The notes under the pieces were generated by a model, which saw nothing but the letters and a program-made list of their open reading frames with translations, was not told the DNA's origin and searched no databases. From positions 1 through 12,492 of the forward strand of contig JAJYKO010000021.1 of assembly GCA_021788565.1 (NCBI GenBank): DNA of 12,492 bases, read 5' to 3'. Shown here one piece after another: positions 1 through 6,151 of the stretch. The stretch comes from Chloroflexota bacterium. Lineage in GTDB: Bacteria; Chloroflexota; UBA6077. The stretch's first letter is position 1; each line of letters opens with the position of its first letter. A program made the position numbers and the translations under genes.

Positions 1-2
1 TC

Positions 3-206
3 TCCCCGAAGGCTATCGTCCTGGATGACGCCGAGGTCACGCGCGGCGACGGAGAGCAGGTGACCGTCAAGCGGCCTCGGATCGTGCGCTCGCGCTGCAT
101 CGGTTGCGGGATCTGCGAAAAGAAGTGTCCCCTGCCAGGCGAGGCCGCCATCCGCGTGTACAACACCAACTCGCTCCTCTCCGGAACCGGCGACGTATCT
201 GGATGA
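3..206 (+). CDS. 4Fe-4S ferredoxin-type protein, C-terminal end (partial)
   Basis: The reading frame is open from the left window edge to a TGA at 204-206, giving the last 67 residues of a protein that starts outside the window. It carries one complete ferredoxin-type cluster motif, Cys-x2-Cys-x2-Cys-x3-Cys-Pro (CIGCGICEKKCP), at 96-131. This motif binds a [4Fe-4S] cluster in electron-transfer proteins. The text just after it (GEAAIRVY) is a common ending of 4Fe-4S binding domains. Only this cluster is visible; any second cluster, membrane part or catalytic domain would lie upstream. Its electron partner is unknown, and the nearest redox enzyme, the aldehyde ferredoxin oxidoreductase, is more than 6 kb away on the other strand. 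The iron-sulfur assignment is firm; the full identity of the protein cannot be stated. Confidence 0.85.
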   Translation, partial: SPKAIVLDDAEVTRGDGEQVTVKRPRIVRSRCIGCGICEKKCPLPGEAAIRVYNTNSLLSGTGDVSG

Positions 207-221
207 GGACTGAACGCAGAA

Positions 222-253
222 CTTGTAGCCGCGGGCCTTAGCCCGCGCGTTTT
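222..253 (+). repeat. REP-like hairpin, possible terminator of the 4Fe-4S gene
   Basis: Sixteen bases after the stop of the 4Fe-4S gene comes CTTGTAGC, then a perfect 7-bp stem (CGCGGGC at 230-236, GCCCGCG at 241-247) with a CTTA loop, then CGTTTTG. The stem followed by a short T run could act as an intrinsic terminator. The same core, TTGTAG(C/T)CGCGGGC, recurs in inverted orientation at the right end of the element at 11633-11771, so it is also a member of a dispersed repeat family. Confidence 0.55.
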
Positions 254-282
254 GTGGCGGCGAGGTCGCGCTGCGGCGGCCA

Positions 283-626
283 AAGGAGTTTCAAGGGTTC
301 GCCGCCCCCTATCTGGAGCGCGCCGGCACCAGCGGACTACTCGCCAGCAACGGCACCGACAGTCAGCGCGTTCAGAAGGACCTGCCCCCTCTGCTTGATG
401 GCTCCAGCTTCGCCTGGCCGAAGGCAGACTTCCGCATCGCCGGGATGGAAGAGTACGCGCAGTCGGTCCACGACCGTGAGCCAGATCTGGACATCTACGA
501 GGTAGACTTGAACCGTGCCGCATGGAGGAGAGCCCCGAGGATGCACCTCGTAAGGAGAGCATCCTCGGCGGCCGCATCGCCACCTTCCACATCAGGGCAG
601 GCACTCGTCCGGTGACTCACCACTGA
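283..626 (+). pseudogene. Frameshifted, 5'-truncated remnant of an unrecognised gene
   Basis: No intact gene is present, but codon usage and protein text look real. In one frame from about 283 to 510 the translation reads like a soluble protein (segments such as YLERAGTSGLLASNGTD, FAWPKADFRIAGMEEYAQ and HDREPDLDIYEVDL), with mostly G or C in third codon positions. No start codon lies upstream in that frame before the stop at 226. After the Leu codon at 508-510 the sensible text moves to another frame (EESPEDAPRKESILGGRIATFHI) and ends at TGA 624-626. The shift equals loss of one base, and no slippery heptamer is seen, so decay is more likely than programmed frameshifting. I do not recognise the family. 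A sequencing error could explain the frameshift but not the missing start. Confidence 0.5.
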
Positions 627-681
627 CGCACCAGGGGGCACCGAGGAAATGCTGGGGGCCTCGTGACCCGTGATCTGATAC

Positions 682-754
682 TTGGAGCCTGGGTTGTCTC
701 AACCCAGGCGGTTTCCCGACCGACCGCCGGCGTTAGAGACAACCCAGGCTCCAA
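682..754. repeat. Nested inverted-repeat element with perfect 19-bp arms
   Basis: The arms TTGGAGCCTGGGTTGTCTC (682-700) and GAGACAACCCAGGCTCCAA (736-754) are exact reverse complements. Inside the spacer, GGCGGT (707-712) pairs with ACCGCC (723-728), so the whole 73 bp can form one long cruciform or RNA hairpin. The left arm can instead fold on the adjacent sequence: CCTGGGTT (688-695) with AACCCAGG (701-708). No open reading frame is inside. It is best read as a short MITE- or REP-type intergenic repeat. A terminator role is possible, though no T run follows. The rest of 627-846 shows no gene I can support. Confidence 0.75.
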
Positions 755-846
755 TTTCCTAGTTCATGAGTAACACCGCACTCGCGCAGAGCCTTTGTGC
801 CCCTCTATGCTCCTGGTGCATTCATGGTTAAGGTGATCGGCCACAC

Positions 847-1086
847 TCATGCTTCTTTGTCGTAGTCGATCGACTTGTACGCAGGACCCTCCGTGTCCTT
901 CATGAAAGCCCTGGCTAACTCGGCCACCTTCCTGGCATCGGTGCCTTCCCGCTGGATCCAGACACGGAGCTGCCTCGGGCCCGAGTTGAAATCGAGGTAT
1001 GGCCCCTTCTGGGCCACGCCGCTGGTCACGATGAAGTGGTAGCCGATGAGACGCTGGACCTCGGCTTCGATATCGCGTGTATCCAT
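847..1086 (-). CDS. Small hypothetical protein, 79 aa
   Basis: The frame stays open upstream to 1218, but the ATG whose complement is at 1084-1086 is preceded on the minus strand by AGGAGG with a six-base spacer, so this is the start chosen. The 79-residue product is soluble and charged. It begins MDTRDIEAEVQRLIGYHF, has a middle stretch that looks like beta strands (PYLDFNSGPRQLRVWI), then a helix (ARKVAELARAFMKD) and an acidic tail. No signal peptide, membrane segment, Cys pair or known catalytic motif is visible, and I do not recognise the family. It is divergent from the DMT transporter, with a 134-bp shared intergenic region. Coding status is supported by the ideal ribosome binding site and by sensible codon usage. 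Confidence 0.7.
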   Translation of the reverse strand: MDTRDIEAEVQRLIGYHFIVTSGVAQKGPYLDFNSGPRQLRVWIQREGTDARKVAELARAFMKDTEGPAYKSIDYDKEA

Positions 1087-1158
1087 GGGTCGCCTCCTAC
1101 TATCTATGTCCTCGACACTGCTTCCGTGGCATAGTTTACCATTGGGCCGCAGGCAACC

Positions 1159-1188
1159 TCGACTTTCAAGCTGGACGCGGGTTACAAT
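1159..1188 (+). promoter_or_regulatory. Candidate sigma-70-type promoter for the DMT transporter
   Basis: TCGACT (1159-1164, 4 of 6 to TTGACA) and TACAAT (1183-1188, 5 of 6 to TATAAT) are separated by 18 bases. Transcription would begin near 1195, about 26 bases before the TTG start at 1221. This is a motif match only. Confidence 0.35.
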
Positions 1189-1220
1189 CCGACCTATCCG
1201 CATGAGCAAGGGCTTCAATT

Positions 1221-2105
1221 TTGAGTAGACAGATCCGAGCAGACCTCTGGTTGGTGCTGGTAACGCTCATCTGGGGCAGCACCTTCGTCGTCGTCAAGAA
1301 CGAACTGGCTAATATCACACCGCTGGCCTTCATAGCGTTGCGCTTTTCCTTCGCGTTCGTGGCAATGGTTGTGGTCACCAGTCGATCGCTCGTCCGAATA
1401 GGCCGTCGGGAGATTGCCGCAGGCTCGCTGATTGGGGTGTTTCTGTTCGCCGGGTACGCTTTCCAGACCGTCGGGCTGCGCTACACCACCGCTTCCAAGG
1501 CAGCCTTCATTACCGGTCTTTGCGTCGTGCTGGCACCGCTTTTCGCCCGCTTCCTGCTGGCCCACACCCCTTCCGCTCTTGCACTGGTGGGGGTCGGAAT
1601 GGCTACCGTTGGGCTGGGCCTGCTCTCCCTCACCGACGATCTGACCCTATCCTTCGGAGATCTACTGGTGCTGGGCTGCGCGGTCTCCTTCGCCTTGCAC
1701 ATCGTGGCGATAAGCAGATTCGCGCCGAAGATGGATCCGCTTGCGCTCACCACCATACAGATCGGGATCGTAGCCCTGGCCGGGGCAGGCGGAACGGCTG
1801 CGCTGGAACCCCAGGCTGGACTTCCAGGTGCTGCCACCTGGGGAGTCGCCATCTTCATGGGGGTGGTGGCCACCGCCTTTGCCTTCACCGTACAGAACCG
1901 GGTGCAGGCGATCACCACCCCGACGCACACAGCCCTGGTGCTGTCCCTGGAGCCGGTGTTCGGGGCATTGTTCGCCTACCTGCTGGCCGGAGAGCGACTC
2001 GGCCCACGCGAGGTCATCGGCTGCGCCCTGATCCTTGGAGGAATGGTGGTGGCGGAGCTGCGGCGGGACGAGCAGGAACTCCGAGCCGCCGAGACGGCGT
2101 ACTGA
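1221..2105 (+). CDS. EamA/DMT-family transporter (drug/metabolite exporter type)
   Basis: This is a 294-residue integral membrane protein with about ten hydrophobic helices in two homologous halves (roughly residues 8-137 and 146-280), the layout and usual length of EamA-domain permeases. The N-terminal LIWGSTFVVVK, the GLRYTTASKAAFITGL stretch near 85-100 and the SLEPVFGALFAYLLAGE motif at 242-258 are typical of the family. These proteins sit in the inner membrane and usually export metabolites, amino acids or toxic compounds; the substrate cannot be read from the sequence. A stop at 1203-1205 lies in frame just upstream, so TTG at 1221 is the best start, with a weak AAGG about eight bases ahead. 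It is followed by a repeat element, not by a co-transcribed gene, so it is probably monocistronic. Confidence 0.9.
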   Translation: MSRQIRADLWLVLVTLIWGSTFVVVKNELANITPLAFIALRFSFAFVAMVVVTSRSLVRIGRREIAAGSLIGVFLFAGYAFQTVGLRYTTASKAAFITGLCVVLAPLFARFLLAHTPSALALVGVGMATVGLGLLSLTDDLTLSFGDLLVLGCAVSFALHIVAISRFAPKMDPLALTTIQIGIVALAGAGGTAALEPQAGLPGAATWGVAIFMGVVATAFAFTVQNRVQAITTPTHTALVLSLEPVFGALFAYLLAGERLGPREVIGCALILGGMVVAELRRDEQELRAAETAY

Positions 2106-2114
2106 CATCGGGGA

Positions 2115-2214
2115 TCAGGGGTCAGGAGTACCGAACAGGATAGATAGGATGATGAGGAATTAGCGATAGGCCCATCCTGTTTGCGTCCCCGGAACCCCGT
2201 CCCCCGACCCCTGA
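2115..2214. repeat. Nested inverted-repeat element upstream of the aminotransferase
   Basis: Outer arms TCAGGGGTC (2115-2123) and GACCCCTGA (2206-2214) are perfect 9-bp complements. Inner arms AACAGGAT (2134-2141) and ATCCTGTT (2174-2181) are perfect 8-bp complements. The 100-bp interval has no reading frame of note and fills the gap between the transporter stop and the aminotransferase promoter. Nested arms of this type resemble dispersed intergenic repeats seen in many environmental bacterial genomes; that comparison is from memory, not from a search. Confidence 0.6.
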
Positions 2215-2216
2215 GG

Positions 2217-2222
2217 TATAAT
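2217..2222 (+). promoter_or_regulatory. Consensus -10 box (TATAAT) for the aminotransferase unit
   Basis: A perfect TATAAT lies 39 bases before the ATG at 2261. No good -35 hexamer is seen at 16-18 bases, because that position lies inside the C-rich right arm of the repeat, so the promoter may depend on an activator or be weak. Confidence 0.4.
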
Positions 2223-2260
2223 GCCCTGGCTTCCCGCTATTCGCTTAGAGGAGTGAAACA

Positions 2261-3610
2261 ATGTACGACCCTCAGACGCTGGTGCAGATGGATCTCGATC
2301 ACATTCTGCACCCCATGCACGACCGCTCTCACAATCTTAACGGCCCGCTGATCATAGCCAGCGGCAGTGGCGCCACCGTCACAGACGTGGCCGGCAAAGA
2401 GTACATAGATGCATTCGCGGGCCTCTGGTGCGTCAACGTGGGCCACGGGCGGGGAGAACTGGCAGAGGCCGCGGCCGAGCAGATGCGCACTCTTCCGTAC
2501 GCCTCGGGCTACGCCGGCATGTCCAACCTGCCCGCCATCGAGCTGGCCGATCGGCTGGCCGATATGGCTCCCGGTGACCTGAAGGCCACCTTCTTTACCA
2601 CAGGCGGTGCCGAGTCCACCGAGACGGCCTTCAAGATCGCACGCTTCTTCTGGAAGATGTCCGGCAAGCCGTTCAAAACCAAAATCATCTCCCGGCAGAG
2701 GGGCTATCACGGCACAACCGGCGCCGCCATGAGCGCCACGGGGATGAGTCAGTACTGGCGTTACTTCGATCCCATAACGACAGGTTTCTACCACATCCCC
2801 ACCTGTCACTGCTTCCACTGCAGCTTCGGCAAGACTTACCCCGAGTGCGGGCTTGCCTGCGCCGATGCGCTGGAGCAGCAGATCCTGGCCGAGGACCCGG
2901 AGACAGTCGCCGCGTTCATCGCCGAGCCGGTAACTGGCGGTGGAGGTGTGGTCGTGCCGCCACAGGGCTACTTCCAGAGGATCAGGGAGATCTGCGACCG
3001 CTACGACGTGCTGCTGATCGCCGACGAGGTGATCACCGGCTTCGGGCGCACCGGCAAGATGTTCGCCCAGGAGACCTACGGATTTCAGGCCGACATGATG
3101 GCCTTCGCCAAGGGCGTGACCAGCGCTTACCAGCCACTGGGGGGCGTGATGGTGAACGAGCGGATTCACCGCGTTTTCCGCGAACTGCCGGCGGGCGTTA
3201 CCTTCAGCCACGCTTACACCTACTCACTGCACCCTGTCTGCTGCGCCGTAGCCTTGAAGAACCTGGATATCATAGAGGGCGAGGATCTGGTGGCCAACGC
3301 AGCCGAGATGGGCCAGCGCCTTCAATCGGGCCTGAAGCAGCTGGAAAGCCTGCCGAAGGTAGGCGAGGTGCGCGGTGTAGGATTGATGGCCGCCGTGGAG
3401 GTCGCCGCGGACAAGGCTGGTACGCCGCTACCCGCGGAGTTGGGGGCCGGCGAGAAGATAAGAAAGCACGCCCTGGCCCACGGACTGCTCATGCGCGCCA
3501 GAGGAGACACAATCATGATGGCACCACCGCTGATCGTGGATGCGAAGCAGATCGACCGCATCGTCGAAGGCGTCGGCGAGGCCATCATGGAGACCGTCGG
3601 CAAGGATTAG
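2261..3610 (+). CDS. Class III PLP-dependent aminotransferase (omega-aminotransferase type)
   Basis: This 449-residue protein is a fold-type I, class III aminotransferase of normal length. It should move the amino group from an amine or omega-amino acid (such as beta-alanine, taurine or putrescine) to an acceptor such as pyruvate in the cytoplasm. Visible landmarks are Trp56 in the substrate-pocket stretch LWCVNVGHG, the phosphate-binding TTGGAES at 113-119, Tyr149-His150-Gly151 for ring stacking, Asp255 in IADEVITGFGRTG for the pyridine nitrogen, and the Schiff-base Lys284 in FAKGVTSAY. A Cys-rich stretch (Cys182, 184, 187, 196 and 200) sits between the two cofactor motifs. The ATG follows GAGGAG at a normal distance. 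The next gene starts one base after its stop, so the two are probably co-transcribed. The exact amine donor cannot be chosen from sequence. Confidence 0.92.
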   Translation: MYDPQTLVQMDLDHILHPMHDRSHNLNGPLIIASGSGATVTDVAGKEYIDAFAGLWCVNVGHGRGELAEAAAEQMRTLPYASGYAGMSNLPAIELADRLADMAPGDLKATFFTTGGAESTETAFKIARFFWKMSGKPFKTKIISRQRGYHGTTGAAMSATGMSQYWRYFDPITTGFYHIPTCHCFHCSFGKTYPECGLACADALEQQILAEDPETVAAFIAEPVTGGGGVVVPPQGYFQRIREICDRYDVLLIADEVITGFGRTGKMFAQETYGFQADMMAFAKGVTSAYQPLGGVMVNERIHRVFRELPAGVTFSHAYTYSLHPVCCAVALKNLDIIEGEDLVANAAEMGQRLQSGLKQLESLPKVGEVRGVGLMAAVEVAADKAGTPLPAELGAGEKIRKHALAHGLLMRARGDTIMMAPPLIVDAKQIDRIVEGVGEAIMETVGKD

Positions 3611-3611
3611 G

Positions 3612-3935
3612 GTGAGCTCGAATCTATTGCTGGCCTGGAGCGTCAATCTGCTCACCGGCCTCGGCTATATCGCCCTGGGGATAGTTATGATACGCCGGCC
3701 CCAGCGGCTGTGGGCGGGGCTGCGCGTCCCACGCAGCCCCGAGGACGTGGCAAGGATGCGTCGGGCAAACCTTACCTTCGGACCCTTGCTGCTCCTGCTA
3801 GGGCTAGTAGACGTGATGAGCGGCATCGTTGCCATGGCTATCGGCATGTCGCCGCTCGGGTTGGCTGGGACCGGACTGGGCATACTGTTCGTGGGAATCT
3901 TTACCACAATCCTGGCGGCAATATTCTCGCAGTAA
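3612..3935 (+). CDS. Small integral membrane protein, 107 aa, function unknown
   Basis: The frame is open from further upstream inside the aminotransferase, but GTG at 3612 is the natural start. It lies one base after the aminotransferase TAG and has AAGGA five bases ahead. The product has about three hydrophobic helices, near residues 7-27, 55-79 and 81-104, joined by a basic cytoplasmic-type loop (RRPQRLWAGLRVPRSPEDVARMRR, residues 28-51). The loop text weakly recalls SdpI-like small membrane proteins, but I would not assign that name. Translational coupling to the aminotransferase is likely from the spacing. It ends five bases before the convergent acyltransferase stop. The function is unknown; a role related to substrate entry or membrane association of the aminotransferase is only a guess from position. 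Confidence 0.75.
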   Translation: MSSNLLLAWSVNLLTGLGYIALGIVMIRRPQRLWAGLRVPRSPEDVARMRRANLTFGPLLLLLGLVDVMSGIVAMAIGMSPLGLAGTGLGILFVGIFTTILAAIFSQ

Positions 3936-3940
3936 GCTCC

Positions 3941-4495
3941 CTATTTTCGAAGCAACTCCACGGTACCATCCTCGCCGACGCTGACGCGCCCGATTACACG
4001 ACAGGGACTACCCACCGCCACCGAGTAGGCCGGCAGGTCCCTGTTCACGAGGGAACCAGCCCCCACGACGGTATGCTCCGCGATGGTGACGCCTTTCGTG
4101 ACGATGGCCCCTGCCCCCAGATAGCAACAGTCCCCGATCTTCACCGGGGCTTTCTCGTAGCTGTCCTTGCCCCCTGAGAGGGCCCATTTCACCGAATCGT
4201 GCGTGTAGATCTGCACCCCCGCGCAGACCATGCAGTAGTCGCCTATCTCCAGCGTGCCCGAGCCATCCAGCAGGGTGAAAGGGCCAACCCACGAGTGGGC
4301 GCCAAGCTTCACATCCCCGTAAACGTAACTGTTGTGGTGGACGGCGCTGTCCTCCCCGAAGCCGAGGCGTCGAGCGTGCGCCCATTTGTCGAAGCTCATC
4401 TCGTCCCGCGGCAGCCTCTGACGCTCCCCGCCTTCTGGCCCCCATAGCTCTTCGATCAGGGTCTTCAACTCCGTAGGCGACGGTTTGGCCTTCAC
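3941..4495 (-). CDS. Hexapeptide-repeat (left-handed beta-helix) acyltransferase
   Basis: The 184-residue product belongs to the LbetaH acyltransferase superfamily, which includes maltose O-acetyltransferase and WbbJ-like sugar acetyltransferases. From about residue 48 it shows imperfect hexapeptide repeats with hydrophobic residues every six positions (SYVYGDVKLGAHSWVGPF, then the TLEIGDYCMVCAG turn, and later VKIGDCCYLGAGAIVTKG). His99 in IYTHDSV is the expected catalytic base, and the closing VVGAGSLVNRDLPAYSVAVG with a Pro-Cys-Arg-Val ending is typical. The enzyme would act in the cytoplasm as a trimer, moving an acetyl or similar group from CoA to a sugar or other hydroxyl or amino acceptor. 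The start is GTG at 4493-4495 (complement), preceded by GGAGG with a six-base spacer. It stands alone on its strand, so the acceptor cannot be inferred. Confidence 0.88.
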   Translation of the reverse strand: MKAKPSPTELKTLIEELWGPEGGERQRLPRDEMSFDKWAHARRLGFGEDSAVHHNSYVYGDVKLGAHSWVGPFTLLDGSGTLEIGDYCMVCAGVQIYTHDSVKWALSGGKDSYEKAPVKIGDCCYLGAGAIVTKGVTIAEHTVVGAGSLVNRDLPAYSVAVGSPCRVIGRVSVGEDGTVELLRK

Positions 4496-4802
4496 TGTTC
4501 ACCTCCTCGCTCGCATGGAAGGTTACCTCAACTCCGTACCTGATTTCCACGGCTTCGCGCGCTCATATATGCTATCTGACGGCCCAGGTTGGACACCCGT
4601 AAGTCCGTGGCGGGAAGTACGTAGTAAACCGGGTGAATTGCGCCACTTCAAGATGAGTAGTTCCACGGATGCGGGCGACCAGGCTCGGACGTAAATTCGT
4701 GACACTGCCCGCGGTGGTCAGTCACGTCAATCCACAAGCGCGCGATGGTCTCAGGTAGCCGCCCAATAGAAGCGCCAGGGAAGAACAGAGAGGAGGAGTC
4801 TG
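4496..4802. other. Divergent noncoding region, 307 bp
   Basis: This lies between the minus-strand acyltransferase and the plus-strand membrane protein and must hold the promoters of both. Apart from the ribosome binding sites at its two ends I see nothing I can name. Short open frames here have no ribosome binding site or protein-like composition. A 7-bp inverted pair (TCCGTGG near 4604, CCACGGA near 4664) is too short to call. Confidence 0.5.
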
Positions 4803-5201
4803 ATGCAGCAAAGTAGCGGGAGTCCAACGGGAACACAAGCGGGGACGGGAATGTCCCCCAACGTGGCGGGAGCCCTCGCATACGTCCTAGGCCTCATCAC
4901 AGGAGTCGTCTTTCTGATGATCGAGAAGGATCCGTTCGTGCGCTTCCACGCCTACCAGTCGATCCTGCTCTCCGTGGCCTGGATAGTCTTCTGGATAGCC
5001 TGGACCATCGTGAGTGGGATTCTGTTCCACATCCCCTTCCTGGGGTTCATCGCCGTGATGGTGGGGCTGCTGGTGAGCCTGGTGCTGGGGCTGGGGATGC
5101 TGGTGTTGGTGGTGGTGCTGATCATCAAGGCTGCCCAGGGCGAGAAGTGGAAGCTGCCCTTCATAGGGGCGATGGCCGAGAAGTACGCCGCGGGACAATA
5201 G
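4803..5201 (+). CDS. DUF4870/Tic20-like small membrane protein
   Basis: This 132-residue protein has a polar Gly/Ser/Thr-rich N-terminus (about 18 residues) and three hydrophobic segments near 20-40, 53-75 and 79-109. The sequence NVAGALAYVLGLITGVVFLMIE, followed by a charged turn with Phe-His-Ala-Tyr-Gln-Ser (KDPFVRFHAYQSI), matches the core of the DUF4870/Tic20-like family. In that family the FHAYQS region joins the first two helices. No biochemical role is established for most bacterial members. ATG at 4803 has a purine-rich GAGGAGG a few bases ahead. The zinc-ribbon gene begins 73 bp downstream on the same strand without a visible terminator, so the two probably form one transcript. Start and family are well supported; function is unknown. 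Confidence 0.85.
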   Translation: MQQSSGSPTGTQAGTGMSPNVAGALAYVLGLITGVVFLMIEKDPFVRFHAYQSILLSVAWIVFWIAWTIVSGILFHIPFLGFIAVMVGLLVSLVLGLGMLVLVVVLIIKAAQGEKWKLPFIGAMAEKYAAGQ

Positions 5202-5274
5202 GCAGGTAGGCAGAAAGGCAACAGCGCAACTCAGTGAAAGCAAGACCAGTTCTGGTAAGGGAGGGGATTCTGCC

Positions 5275-6015
5275 ATGGATCGTATGCCCAACTACGACGT
5301 CCGCAACGACGGGATCGGCCCCTACGCGGTCTTCTACTGTGAACGGTGCAACCGGGAGTACCGTAGCCAGCCCAACGTGGGACAGACCATCGCCAAGGAC
5401 ATCGGACGCGATGCCCTGGGAGGTGCCCTGCGCGGCATCCCTCTCTTCGGCAGGGCGGTTGCCGACAACGTGGTGGGTGAGGACCCTCGCTACATAAGGC
5501 ACCTCACTCCGCAGCAGCTGGACGAGGCGTGGAAGCAGGTGCAGGAGAACTTCCGCGAGTGCCCGACGTGCAAGCTGATAGTTTGCCTCTCTGACTGGGA
5601 CTCCAAGTCTGGATTCTGCAGCGAGGACAGCCCCAGGAAGGAAGAGATCGCCGAGGCCGATGGTCAGCAGGCTGGGGCGGTCATCAAGGGGTTTGCCAAC
5701 GCCTTCGGGCTGGGGGATGTGATGAAGCAGGCGGCCGAGGCTGCCAAGACCGCCAGCGCCAATGTTGCCCGCTGTCCCAAGGACGGGACGGTGGCGGCTG
5801 CCGGCACGAAGTTCTGCCCTCAGTGCGGCAGTCCCATGACTCAGCCGGCCTCGGACCTGTGCCCCAGCTGTGGTGCAGACGCCAAAGGGGCCAAGTTCTG
5901 CCCCCAGTGCGGCACCAAGATAGAGAGGGTGTCCGCGAGCACCAGGTGCCCTAACTGCGGGACCGAGACCGCTGGGGCCAGGTTCTGTCCAGAGTGCGGC
6001 ACCAAGATGGGGTAA
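5275..6015 (+). CDS. Multi-zinc-ribbon protein, 246 aa
   Basis: The product is built mostly of zinc-binding Cys pairs. The N-terminal part has Cys22/Cys25 (CERC) and Cys96/Cys99 (CPTC), with further Cys104 and Cys115. A Gly-rich stretch lies at 47-60 and an Ala-rich helical linker at about 124-163. The C-terminal third has three consecutive ribbons: 167-184 (where the second ligand position is Asp170, giving CPKD, paired with CPQC), 196-212 (CPSC and CPQC) and 225-241 (CPNC and CPEC). These resemble double zinc ribbon modules used for protein or nucleic-acid contact. No catalytic domain or membrane segment is seen, so it is probably a cytoplasmic adaptor or scaffold. GGGAGGGG lies about ten bases before ATG 5275, favouring it over the ATG at 5284. 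Its neighbour is the DUF4870-like membrane protein. Confidence 0.85.
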   Translation: MDRMPNYDVRNDGIGPYAVFYCERCNREYRSQPNVGQTIAKDIGRDALGGALRGIPLFGRAVADNVVGEDPRYIRHLTPQQLDEAWKQVQENFRECPTCKLIVCLSDWDSKSGFCSEDSPRKEEIAEADGQQAGAVIKGFANAFGLGDVMKQAAEAAKTASANVARCPKDGTVAAAGTKFCPQCGSPMTQPASDLCPSCGADAKGAKFCPQCGTKIERVSASTRCPNCGTETAGARFCPECGTKMG

Positions 6016-6018
6016 TGA

Positions 6019-6141
6019 CACGGTAACCAATGCAAAGCCAACAACTGGACGGCATTCACCAATGGATCCAGGACCTGGATCAACGGCCCTTACGGCGTCC
6101 AGGACAGGGACAACAACGATAGGTTCGACTGGGAGATGTAG
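6019..6141 (+). pseudogene. C-terminal remnant of an unrecognised protein
   Basis: Directly after the zinc-ribbon stop the frame starting at 6019 has no start codon but reads as protein: NNWTAFTNGSRTWINGP, then YGVQDRDNNDRFDWEM, ending at TAG 6139-6141. The Trp- and Asp-rich text is not what random GC-rich DNA gives. It is about 40 codons long with no ribosome binding site. I read it as the tail of a lost gene; the family is not recognised. Confidence 0.4.
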
Positions 6142-6151
6142 GCCTAAAGGG

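Noticed and set aside
1087..1218. N-terminal extension of the 79-residue protein
   Set aside because: The ATG at 1086 has an ideal ribosome binding site, while the extension has none and overlaps the transporter promoter region.
1202..1228. Eight-codon upstream ORF overlapping the transporter TTG start
   Set aside because: No ribosome binding site of its own that could be distinguished from chance; such short frames are common.
2237..3211. 324-codon open frame on the minus strand
   Set aside because: Antisense shadow of the aminotransferase, whose cofactor motifs are complete on the plus strand.
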